Assembly: GCF_007845635.1 (NCBI RefSeq)
Contig: NZ_SELG01000029.1
Coordinates: 124,001 to 188,000, forward strand
DNA: 64,000 bases
Direction of reading: 5' to 3'
From: Apibacter muscae
GTDB lineage: Bacteria; Bacteroidota; Bacteroidia; Flavobacteriales; Weeksellaceae
Shown: positions 36,090 to 46,200 of the stretch, in pieces
Numbering within the stretch: the stretch's first letter is position 1
Layout: the number at the start of each line of letters is the position of its first letter
Made by a program: the position numbers and the translations under genes
Notes under the pieces: generated by a model
What the model saw: the letters and a program-made list of their open reading frames with translations, nothing else
The model's database searches: none
Told to the model about the DNA's origin: nothing

Positions 36090-39000
36090 ATGAAAAATAA
36101 AGAAGTTCTTATTGTTTCACCTTTTGAAATTCCAAACGTAAGATTAGCACTACAAACTTTAAAATCTGGAGCTTTTCCTATTTTGCACTTAGGCAGAAAT
36201 AAAAAAATTGCAATTAATAAATTAAAAGAACTTTCTGAAAAAACTTCTGAAAAATTTGGGATTAGTGGTTGTTCATATATTCTTTCTGAAATAGAAATAC
36301 CTACTAATGTTTCAAAAGTAATAACTCCATATATTTCAAATATAAAACTAGATTATACTATTGACATACTTTACCAAGTATTTTCTTTTGAAGAAGCAGA
36401 ATTAGCTATTAAAAATGGAGTTAAATCAATAATAATAAAAGGAAATGAAGGTTCAGGAAAGGTTTCCTACGAATCATCTTTTATTCTATTTCAGAATATA
36501 CTAAAAAAATACCCAAATCCTGATTTCAATATATATGTACAAGGAGGATTTGGGGTTCATACTTCTGCTGCTGCTCTAGCATTAGGTGCACATGGGGTTA
36601 TTTTTGATAGTCAAGTAGCTCTATTTCCAGAGAGTAATACTCCAGAGAATTTAAAAAATATCCTTTCTAAATTAAGTGGAAGTGAAACGATTGTAGTAGA
36701 AAACTATAGATTTTTATCAAGAAAAAACTCACCTAAACTACCCGAGTCCCCTACCTTCAAAGATGTTGAACCTTTTATTGGTGGACTTGATATTGAATCT
36801 AATCTAATCCCTTTGGGGCAAGATATAGCATTAGCTGTAGATTATTTAGAAAAATATAAAAAATTAGACAATTTTGTATTTGCCGTTAAAGAAGCAACCT
36901 ATGGGCATCTTTTACAAGCTCAAAAATTAAATTCAATTGGAAAAAATAGTCCTTTAGCCAAAGAATTAAAAATTAAGTACCCTATAGCCCAGGGACCAAT
37001 GGCTAGAGTTAGTGATATACCTGAATTTGCTGAAAAAGTAGCCAACGAAGGAGCTATCCCCTTCATAGCTATGAGTCTTATGATTGGAAAAGCAGCGAAA
37101 AATGCGGTTAAAAATACTTATGACTTACTAAAAGATAAACCTTGGGGGGTTGGAATTCTTGGCTTTGCTCCTTCTCAGATTAGAGAAGAACAAATGAAGT
37201 ACATTTTAGAAAATAAGCCCCCAGTAGTTATAATTGCTGGAGGAAGACCTTCTTTAGCCAAACCATATGAAAAAGAAGGAATTAAAGCCTTTTTACATGT
37301 ACCATCAGTTTCCTTACTAGATTTGTTTTTAAAGGAAGGAGCTAAAAATTTCATTTTTGAAGGAAGAGAAAGTGGAGGGCATGTTGGTCCTCTGGCAAGT
37401 TTAGTTCTTTGGGAAAAACAAATTTTTAGATTACTTAAAGAAGAACAACCGTCCTTAATAAATATTTTCTTTGCTGGTGGAATCCATGATTCATTCTCAT
37501 CGGCATTTGTATCAATAATGTCAGCATCACTTGCTGCAAAAGGAGTAAAAATTGGAATCCTTATGGGTAGCTCTTACCTATTTACGAAAGAGGCTGTAGA
37601 TACCGGTGCTATTTCTAAAGTCTATCAACAAGAGTCCATAAATTTAGATAAAACTATATTACTTGAAGCCGCAGCCGGGCAAGAAACAAGAGCTTTACCT
37701 ACACCTTTTACTGAAGAATTCCTTAATGAAAAGAAACGTCTAATAGCTCAAGGACTAGACTCTAAAGAAGTTTGGTTAAAATTAGAAGAAATGAACTTGG
37801 GCCGTCAAAGAATTTCTGCAAAAGGAATTGAAAGAAAAGGAGATAAACTCGTTGAATTAAACCATAAGGAACAACTTCAAAAAGGTGTCTTTATGATTGG
37901 AGCAATAGCTTCATTAAGAAATAAAGCGGTTAGTATAAAAGATCTTCATAAAGAAGTTGCCATAGACAATAATACTCTCATATCTAATTTAAGTGAAATA
38001 TCAAAACCAGCAAATAAACAAAAAAACACCAAGTTAGCCATTGTCGGAATGGCTGGAATATTTCCAAAAGCCAAAGATCTTGATGAATATTGGAAAAATA
38101 TTTTATTAGGAGAGGATTGTATTACTGAAGTTCCTGACGACCGATGGAATAAAGATCTTTTCTACAATCCTAATACAAGAGATACAGATTATATATCTTC
38201 TAAATGGGGAGGTTTTATACCAACCATTGACTTTGATCCTTTAGAATTTGGAATTCCTCCACAATCATTAGCTTCCATTGAACCTGTTCAGCTATTAAGT
38301 CTACTCGTAGCAAAAAGAGCTTTTGAAGATGCCGGTTATGATATGAAAAATTTTGATGGAGAAAATACTTCCGTTATTATTGGTGCAGAAGGAGCTACAG
38401 ATCTTGCTTCAAGCTATGGATTTAGAGGTTATGCTAAACAAGTTTTTGGAGAACTACCAGAAGAATTAAAAAAAGCCCTACCTAAACTAAATGAAGATTC
38501 ATTTCCTGGAGTACTATCCAATGTAGTTGCAGGTAGAATTACCAATCGTTTAAATCTAGGCGGTTGCAATTATACCGTTGATGCGGCTTGCGCCTCATCC
38601 TTAGCTGCCATGGATATTGCTTGCCAAGAATTACAAAGTAATAGATCAGACATAGTTTTGGTTGGTGGTGCAGATTTACATAATGGATTAAACGATTTTT
38701 TAATGTTCTCTGCAACACATGCTCTCTCTAGAAAAGGTAAATGCGCCTCTTTTGATGCTGATTCTGATGGGATAGCTTTAGGAGAAGGGATTGCTATGTT
38801 AGTTTTAAAAAGACTGGAAGACGCTGAACAAGATGGCGATAGAATTTACGCAGTTATCCGTGGCACAGGTGGAAGTAGCGACGGAAAAAGTTTAGGAATG
38901 ACAGCACCTAACAAAAAAGGACAAATGAAAGCTTTACAACGAGCGTATAAAAATGCAGGAGTTTTGCCTTCAGAAGTTGGATTAATTGAAGCACATGGAA

Positions 39001-42000
39001 CAGGCACAGTAGTTGGAGACCGTACAGAGTTAAATGCTCTTACTGATATGTTTTTAGAATCTGGAGCTCAAGTGGGTCAAACCCACTTAGGTTCTGTAAA
39101 AACCCAAATTGGACATACGAAATGTTCCGCTGGTATTGCGGGCGTAATTAAAGCAGCATTATCTACTTACTACGGCATAAAACCACCAACAATAAATTTA
39201 AAGAAACCAAACACTTATTACAATCAAGAATTAAGTCCTTTTGTATTTAATACTCAAGCTGGATTATGGAACGACGATAAAAGAATTTCAGGAATAAGTG
39301 CATTCGGATTTGGAGGAACTAACTTCCATGTAGTTATCGAAAACTATCAATCCGATATAAAAAAGGCCAGTCCATTAAATAGTTGGCCCTCAGAACTCTT
39401 TATTTTTAGAGGAGATCATAAAGAGGAAGCTCTCTTATTAGCAAAAAAAATTAAAACTTTACTTAATACAAATAAAAGTCTAAAAATCAAAGACATTGCT
39501 TACAGTTTAGCTACCTATAATCAAAAAGAAATTCAATTTTCTATTATTGCACAAAATATAGAGGAATTAGATTTAAAAATTGATAATGTTCTTCTTAATA
39601 AAGAAGATCAAAATATTTATTTAAGAAAAGAAATTGATGGAAAAGTAGCATTTCTTTTCTCAGGTCAAGGAAGCCAACGCGTTAATATGGCTAGAGATTT
39701 ATTTGTAGCCTTTCCATCCATGAGGAAGTTATTAAATCAAAACAGAGAATATGAAAAAATATTATTTCCTCATACTGTTTTTGATAATGGTAGTAAAATT
39801 CAACAAAATAAGATCATAACTGACACAAGAAATGCTCAACCTACCCTAGGAATTGTAGATTTAGCTATTGCAGAGTTTTTAAATTCTTTAGGTATCACTC
39901 CTGATGTAGTTGCGGGACATAGTTATGGTGAATTACCTGCTTTATGTTTTGCAGGAGTTTTTGATTCTGAAAAACTTGTTTATTTAAGTAAAGAAAGAGC
40001 TGAATCTATCCTTAAAGCTATAAAAGAGGATAAGGGAAAAATGATTGTCACTAGTGCCAATGAAGAACAATTAAGTTCTTTATTAAAAGATGAAAATGAA
40101 ATATGGGCAGTAAATTATAATTCTCAAAAACAAATTATTTTAGCTGGTAGTACATCAGCAGTTGCTAAATTTATAGAAAAAGCTAAAGAAAACAAGATTT
40201 CATGCAAAGAATTAACTGTAGATTGTGCTTTCCATAGCCCCCTACTTAAAGATGCTGAAAAATTCTATAGCAAAATACTTAAAGATATTAAATTTAAAGA
40301 ACCAAAAATACCTGTTTGGTCCAATACTACTGCAGAAGAATATCCTTCTCAAGAGACTAAAATCAAAGAACGACTTTCTGAACATCTTATTAAACCGGTA
40401 TTATTTACTCAAGAGGTCAATAACTTATACAACAATAACGTAAAAATTTTCATTGAGACGGGTCCTGGCAGAGTATTGACCAATTTAGTACAAACTATTT
40501 TAGGGAAAGAAGATATCGTGACAATCCAAACGGAGGAAAAAGGGAAAGAAGGTATAAGTTTTTTACTACAAGGAATTGCACAATATATTTCTACCGGTAG
40601 AAATATTAATTTAGAGAAATTATTTGAAGATAGAGAGGTTGCGAAATTAAAAATTGATGAACCTGAATTCTACAAGAACAAACCAACCAACTGGTTAATT
40701 AATGGGCATTATGCTGTACCATCTATTGGAGAGTTACCAGCAAATGGAGCATTACCAATAGTTCAACCTTTAAATTTATTAGGGAAATTAAGCTCCCAAA
40801 ATTATAATTCTGAAAATCTAACAGAATCTGACCATATCATGCTTGAATATTTGGGAAATATGAAAAGTATGATTCAAAATCAACGAGATGTAATGTTGGG
40901 CTATCTAGGTCAAGAAATTCATATAAATCCAAGAGTTGAAACTAAAGATATTTTTCAAAAAAATACAATACAATATAAATCTAGCAATGGTTCTTCCGAT
41001 ATTATAGAATCACCACAAAATAATGCTCAAGATCTAGCACCAGCTAAATCCTCTCCGTCCATATCCTTAGAAATTATACAAAATACTCTGCTTGATACCG
41101 TAAGTGAAAAAACTGGTTATCCTGTGGATATGCTAGGTTTAGACCTAGATTTAGAAGCTGATTTAAGCATTGATTCTATTAAAAGAATGGAAATTATTGG
41201 TGCTTTAAAAGAAAAGCTAAATATTACCGCTGATTTTGAAGAATCTGAAGATGCGATTGAAAAAATGGCTTCTATTAAAACATTAAGTGGTGTAATCGGA
41301 TGGGTAGAAGAATTAGTTAAAGAAGAGCAAAACTCAAAACATATAATCGATTCTTCCAATTCCAATCACGGAATTACCCAAAGTAATCAGGGCAAAGAAT
41401 CTATATCTCTAGAAATAATCAAGAGCACATTATTGGATACTGTAAGCGAAAAAACTGGTTATCCTGTAGATATGCTAGGATTAGATTTAGATTTAGAAGC
41501 AGATTTAAGCATCGATTCTATTAAAAGAATGGAAATTATTGGTGCTTTAAAAGAAAAGCTAAATATTACTGCTGATTTTGAAGAATCTGAAGATGCTATT
41601 GAAAAAATGGCTTCTATCAAAACATTAAATGGCGTTATTGGGTGGGTGGAAGAATTAGTGAATGAAGACTTAAAAAAAGAAACAAAAGTAATAACTACCC
41701 AAGCAAATTCTTCTATAAGTACTATTTCTTTTGATGCTGAAACCATAGCTGAATTAGAAAGCGACTTAAATGAAAATAATATTGAGAATGAACCTATTTT
41801 AAGAACTTTTTTTGAGCTTAAAAATTATCCTATAGATTCTAAAGAAAAGCTTGAAATAACTAATAAATATTTTGCGTTAACAGATCAAGGCGATAATTTA
41901 AGTAAGAATGTTAAAAAATTATTAGAAGAAAAAGGTGCATTTGTTGATTTTATTACCGGTAATGAAAATGATTTATCTAAATACGATGGTCTATTAATTT

Positions 42001-43229
42001 TTAAAACTAATAAATCTTCCATAGATTACACCATTGAAGATGTATTCCATATGATTAAAAAGCTAAATATGGATAAGGTTCAATGGATTTATCTCATTGA
42101 AGATATCATGGCTGGTTTAGAAAAAAAACAAAGCATTTCTGAATTTAAAATATTACCAGGATATTCTGGATTTATAAAAAGTTTAGCTCGTGAATATTCC
42201 AAAATCAATTGTAGAATTATATCCTCACTTACTGATTTTAATGAATATTTGCCTACTTTAATATATCAAGAACTTGAGATCTCAGACATTTCAGCAGAAG
42301 TATTTTACAAAAATAAAGACCGCTACCGATTAAATTTAATTCCTGAAAAAATTCAAACCCAAAAAAATTCAAAGCTTGAATTAGATACTGATTCTGTAGT
42401 GCTAGTCTTAGGTGGCGCCCAAGGCATCACTGCCGAATTAACTGAACAATTATCCACGGAATATCCTTGCAATTATATATTAGTTGGACGTTCAAAAAAA
42501 CCAACAGATGATGATAATAAGTATATTTCATTGAATAATAAAAATGAAATTAGAAAATTTTTAATTAGCAATGAAGGAATGAAAATTCCTGCTGAAATAG
42601 AAAAAAAGGCACAAATGATTGATAAAACCAATCAAATCATTAAAACTATTTCACAAATAGAAAGTTCAGGATCTAAGGTTACTTATTTCTCTCTAGATGT
42701 TACTAACGATAATGAGTTTAAAAAATTAATTAAAAACATTTATAAACAATACGGGAAAATTGATGGAGTAATCCATGCAGCAGGTATTTTAGAAGATAAA
42801 CTTTTTTCTCAAAAGACCTATGAATCTTTTGAAAAAGTATATACAACTAAAATTAAACCTCTCCATGTTTTATTAGATGAATTAAAAGATAATCTAAAAT
42901 TTATGGTTTTCTTTAGTAGCATTGCTTCTGTTTATGGAAATCGTGGACAAATAGATTATGCAGCAGCTAATGGTATTTTTGATAGAATATCTTTATTAGC
43001 AAAGAATATAAAGGATATTCGTATACTTACCATAAATTGGGGACCTTGGAAAGGTACCGGAATGGTTTCAAGTGCATTAGAAGCAGAATTTAAGAAAAGA
43101 GGAGTTGGAATGATTCCTTTAAAACAAGGAGGTAAAGAATTTGTTAATGAGTTGAAATACGGCACCCATAGTCAAGTACTAGTTATGGGAGGAAGTGAAG
43201 ACGATGTTAAACAATTTTTTGGTATTTAA
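36090..43229 (+). CDS. Type I polyketide/secondary-lipid synthase, subunit 1 (NMO-NMO-KS-AT-ACP-ACP-KR)
   Basis: A 2379-aa iterative-type synthase. Residues 1-~270 and ~290-600 are two nitronate-monooxygenase/PfaD-like flavin barrels; the second has GPMARVSDI, EGRESGGHVGP and FAGGIHD. The KS (about 645-1100) has Cys834 in DAACASS, His969 in EAHGTGT and His1009 in GHTKCSAG, so it is active. The AT (about 1185-1480) has GQGSQ, Ser1278 in GHSYGE and His1382 in CAFHS; the AFHS motif favours malonyl-CoA. Two nearly identical ACPs carry phosphopantetheine sites at Ser1696 and Ser1810. The C-terminal KR has GGAQGIT (about 2108) and Tyr2290 in DYAAAN. The ACP and KR sequences resemble PfaA of PUFA synthases. 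There is no DH or TE here; DH is in subunit 2. Start ATG, intact frame. Confidence 0.93.
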   Translation: MKNKEVLIVSPFEIPNVRLALQTLKSGAFPILHLGRNKKIAINKLKELSEKTSEKFGISGCSYILSEIEIPTNVSKVITPYISNIKLDYTIDILYQVFSFEEAELAIKNGVKSIIIKGNEGSGKVSYESSFILFQNILKKYPNPDFNIYVQGGFGVHTSAAALALGAHGVIFDSQVALFPESNTPENLKNILSKLSGSETIVVENYRFLSRKNSPKLPESPTFKDVEPFIGGLDIESNLIPLGQDIALAVDYLEKYKKLDNFVFAVKEATYGHLLQAQKLNSIGKNSPLAKELKIKYPIAQGPMARVSDIPEFAEKVANEGAIPFIAMSLMIGKAAKNAVKNTYDLLKDKPWGVGILGFAPSQIREEQMKYILENKPPVVIIAGGRPSLAKPYEKEGIKAFLHVPSVSLLDLFLKEGAKNFIFEGRESGGHVGPLASLVLWEKQIFRLLKEEQPSLINIFFAGGIHDSFSSAFVSIMSASLAAKGVKIGILMGSSYLFTKEAVDTGAISKVYQQESINLDKTILLEAAAGQETRALPTPFTEEFLNEKKRLIAQGLDSKEVWLKLEEMNLGRQRISAKGIERKGDKLVELNHKEQLQKGVFMIGAIASLRNKAVSIKDLHKEVAIDNNTLISNLSEISKPANKQKNTKLAIVGMAGIFPKAKDLDEYWKNILLGEDCITEVPDDRWNKDLFYNPNTRDTDYISSKWGGFIPTIDFDPLEFGIPPQSLASIEPVQLLSLLVAKRAFEDAGYDMKNFDGENTSVIIGAEGATDLASSYGFRGYAKQVFGELPEELKKALPKLNEDSFPGVLSNVVAGRITNRLNLGGCNYTVDAACASSLAAMDIACQELQSNRSDIVLVGGADLHNGLNDFLMFSATHALSRKGKCASFDADSDGIALGEGIAMLVLKRLEDAEQDGDRIYAVIRGTGGSSDGKSLGMTAPNKKGQMKALQRAYKNAGVLPSEVGLIEAHGTGTVVGDRTELNALTDMFLESGAQVGQTHLGSVKTQIGHTKCSAGIAGVIKAALSTYYGIKPPTINLKKPNTYYNQELSPFVFNTQAGLWNDDKRISGISAFGFGGTNFHVVIENYQSDIKKASPLNSWPSELFIFRGDHKEEALLLAKKIKTLLNTNKSLKIKDIAYSLATYNQKEIQFSIIAQNIEELDLKIDNVLLNKEDQNIYLRKEIDGKVAFLFSGQGSQRVNMARDLFVAFPSMRKLLNQNREYEKILFPHTVFDNGSKIQQNKIITDTRNAQPTLGIVDLAIAEFLNSLGITPDVVAGHSYGELPALCFAGVFDSEKLVYLSKERAESILKAIKEDKGKMIVTSANEEQLSSLLKDENEIWAVNYNSQKQIILAGSTSAVAKFIEKAKENKISCKELTVDCAFHSPLLKDAEKFYSKILKDIKFKEPKIPVWSNTTAEEYPSQETKIKERLSEHLIKPVLFTQEVNNLYNNNVKIFIETGPGRVLTNLVQTILGKEDIVTIQTEEKGKEGISFLLQGIAQYISTGRNINLEKLFEDREVAKLKIDEPEFYKNKPTNWLINGHYAVPSIGELPANGALPIVQPLNLLGKLSSQNYNSENLTESDHIMLEYLGNMKSMIQNQRDVMLGYLGQEIHINPRVETKDIFQKNTIQYKSSNGSSDIIESPQNNAQDLAPAKSSPSISLEIIQNTLLDTVSEKTGYPVDMLGLDLDLEADLSIDSIKRMEIIGALKEKLNITADFEESEDAIEKMASIKTLSGVIGWVEELVKEEQNSKHIIDSSNSNHGITQSNQGKESISLEIIKSTLLDTVSEKTGYPVDMLGLDLDLEADLSIDSIKRMEIIGALKEKLNITADFEESEDAIEKMASIKTLNGVIGWVEELVNEDLKKETKVITTQANSSISTISFDAETIAELESDLNENNIENEPILRTFFELKNYPIDSKEKLEITNKYFALTDQGDNLSKNVKKLLEEKGAFVDFITGNENDLSKYDGLLIFKTNKSSIDYTIEDVFHMIKKLNMDKVQWIYLIEDIMAGLEKKQSISEFKILPGYSGFIKSLAREYSKINCRIISSLTDFNEYLPTLIYQELEISDISAEVFYKNKDRYRLNLIPEKIQTQKNSKLELDTDSVVLVLGGAQGITAELTEQLSTEYPCNYILVGRSKKPTDDDNKYISLNNKNEIRKFLISNEGMKIPAEIEKKAQMIDKTNQIIKTISQIESSGSKVTYFSLDVTNDNEFKKLIKNIYKQYGKIDGVIHAAGILEDKLFSQKTYESFEKVYTTKIKPLHVLLDELKDNLKFMVFFSSIASVYGNRGQIDYAAANGIFDRISLLAKNIKDIRILTINWGPWKGTGMVSSALEAEFKKRGVGMIPLKQGGKEFVNELKYGTHSQVLVMGGSEDDVKQFFGI
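41085..41672 (+). repeat. Tandem ACP-encoding direct repeat
   Basis: Two ~245-bp units (about 41085-41330 and 41427-41672), 342 bp apart, encode ACP domains that are almost identical over about 75 residues around LGLDLDLEADLSIDSIKRME. The DNA differs mostly at third codon positions. The linker between them is Ser/Asn-rich and not repeated. Confidence 0.85.
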
Positions 43230-43232
43230 TTT

Positions 43233-46200
43233 ATGAAAAATATAGATATTGCAATTGTAGGAATGTCCTGCCTCTTCCCCGATGCAAAAAATATTCAGGA
43301 ATTTTGGAACAATCTTATTTCTGGTAAAAATTCAATAACTGAAGCTCCTAATTCTAAATTTGATATTCTTGTAAAGAATACAACGAATTGTTTAACCTCA
43401 ATTAAAGGTGGATTTATTCCTTCAATAAATCTTGACTTTGAAAGTTTAAATCTTACAAAGTCAGAAATTCAAAATGTTGATATCGATAATTTATTAGCCT
43501 TTAAATTAGTTGTGGATGCGCTAGAAGATGCTTCTATTTCAAGAAATGACTTATCAAATTCTTGTGTAATAATTGGTAAAGAAAATAATATTAGTTCTTC
43601 TAATATAAATGCCATTGATACTTTTCACACTAAAGAACAATTGATACAAATTATTAGAAATATTTTACCTAACTTAACAGAAGATCAAATTGCAGAAATT
43701 GAAAAAGAATACTTAAAGAACAGAAATGCAGATAGAATAATTAGTACAAACATCGCGTCTTTTATCTCAAATAAACTTAATATTAATGGAGCAGCTTATT
43801 CTTTAGATTCATCATATTCAAGTTCTTTACTAGCGTTAGAACATGCAATCAAAGAATTAACATCCAACCGCGTAGAAATAGGAATTGTTGGGGGTATTAA
43901 TTTTACTCTTAATTCTACTAATTTAGGAATTTATTCAAAAAAAGGTATTTTAAACAACAATCCAAACGATCAAATTTTCAATAACTCTGGAGAAATTTTT
44001 TTGGGTGAAGGTGCAGGCTTCGTTATTTTAAAAAAACTTGATCAAGCTATCTTAGATAATAATAAAATTTATGCTACCATACAAGGCATAAGTTCAAATT
44101 CAATTTCAGATATTGAAATAGGACAAAAAGAAGCCATTAAAAACGCATGGAAGCAAGCACAAATATCTCCCAAAGATATCGATTATATTGAAGCTAGTGC
44201 TTCTTCAATGAATAAAGAGGATCAAACAGAAATAAAAGTTCTTTCAAACTTATTTAAAGACAAAAATATTACGGTTGGAACTCTTAAACCTAATATAGGA
44301 AATACACTTTCTGCCTCAGGAATTGCTAGTATAATTAAAGTTGTCTTATCACTTTATAATCAGGAAATTCCATCAACATTAAATGGTAAAATTTGCAATG
44401 AGGAATTAAAAGACACGCCAATTAATATTCCTACACAAAATATTCAAAACATGAATTTAATGTATGCTGGAATTAATTCCTTCGGATTAGAAGGAATGAA
44501 TGTGCACACAATAATTAAAGTTCATGACAAGAATTCCAAACTAAAAAGCTTATCTTCAGTTAGGTTTACAGACGAAGTTATAGCTGTTACTGCAAATTCT
44601 AAAGAAGAATTAATCAAAGCACTGGATGAAGAAAATTTTTCTATTGCAAACAATACTGGAAAATATCGTTTAGTCTTATTTAATCCAGTTAAAGAACGCA
44701 TTGAAAAAGCAAAAAAACTGATTTCAAAAGATAAACCTTGGAAAGGTAGGCAAGATATTTGGTTTACAAACGAACCTCTTCTAAATGAAAATGGTAAAAT
44801 AGTTTTTTTATTCCCAGGGTTTGATCCTTCCTCCCATCTAGAAATAGAAAGTATTGCTCCATATTTTGATTTAAAAAATTCTTATAATCAGAATCTAAAA
44901 GAAGACGATCAACGATTATTGAATCAATCTTTTAAACAATCATATGCTTGTGAGATATCTAATAAAGCCTTAAAAGATATAGGTGTTCTTCCAGATATGA
45001 ACGCAGGTCATAGTCTAGGAGAATGGTTTGCAGCAAATGCAGCTGGTCTGTTTAGCGACAATACTACTTCAGATTTATTAAAATCTATGGATCCTGAAAA
45101 ATTTGAAATTGAAGGTATCTACTTTATAGCTGTTGGAGCTGGAGCAGAAAAAATTAATCCTATACTTGAAAATATTCCGGATTTATACCTTTCCAACGAC
45201 AATTGTCCAAGTCAAGTACTATTGTGTGGAACTGAAAAAGCAAAAGATACTTTAATAAATTATTTAAAATCTAAACAAATATTTTATCAAGTTCTAACAT
45301 TTCAATCTGGATTTCATTCACCTTTTATTAAAGATAAACTTTATTTGTTAGATGAGGCTCTAGAACATATTAAACTAAAGAAAAATACGATCCCTGTTTG
45401 GTCTGCAACTACCTTAGAACAATATTCTCATAATGAAAAAGAGTTTAAAGAATTAACCATTAAACACTTAACAGAACCCGTATTATTTCGAGAGTTAATA
45501 CAAAAATTGTATAGTCAAGAAAAAGCAAGAATATTTATTCAAGTTGGTGGTGGTAGCTTGATTGGCTTTGTAGATGATATACTAAAGGAAAAGGATTATT
45601 CAGCAATATCATCTTTAGTACCTAATCGAAAATCATTAGAGCAATTAAGACGAATATTAGCGTTGTTATTTATTGAAGGTAAAAGTATTAACATTGATTT
45701 TTTAGGTTTAAAAAATTCAAAAACTCAAAATTGTATTGAAATATCTCTAAACGAAAAATCAACCATTGTAAAGGAATTACACACTCTACAAGCATTAGTT
45801 AAAAACACACAGGAAAATTCAACTCATACCCCTAACAAAATAGATGATTTCCTGATCAAATCTAATCACCCAGTAATTCAAGCTCTGAATGATAATACCT
45901 TGGAAATTCTACATATGCAAAAAGAATTTTCTGAAATCATTCGAAAACGAAATGAGAATATTTATTACAACAAAAGGAATATACCTATACATCATTTAAA
46001 GAAGGTTGAAACTAATAAACCTCTTTCTAACCAACCTCTACCTAGAAAAGATTCTTCTTTTAAAGAAAATTTATACATTTCCTTAGAGGACCATCCTTAT
46101 ATAATTGATCATTCTTTATTTAAACAGCCCAAATACTGGAAAGATTTAGAAGATATAAATCCTGTAATACCTATGACAATGTCTTTGGAATTACTTATGG

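Noticed and set aside
41117-41746. Two similar minus-strand ORFs of 82 and 95 aa
   Set aside because: They are shadows of the duplicated ACP domains on the plus strand, so their resemblance comes from the ACP repeat.
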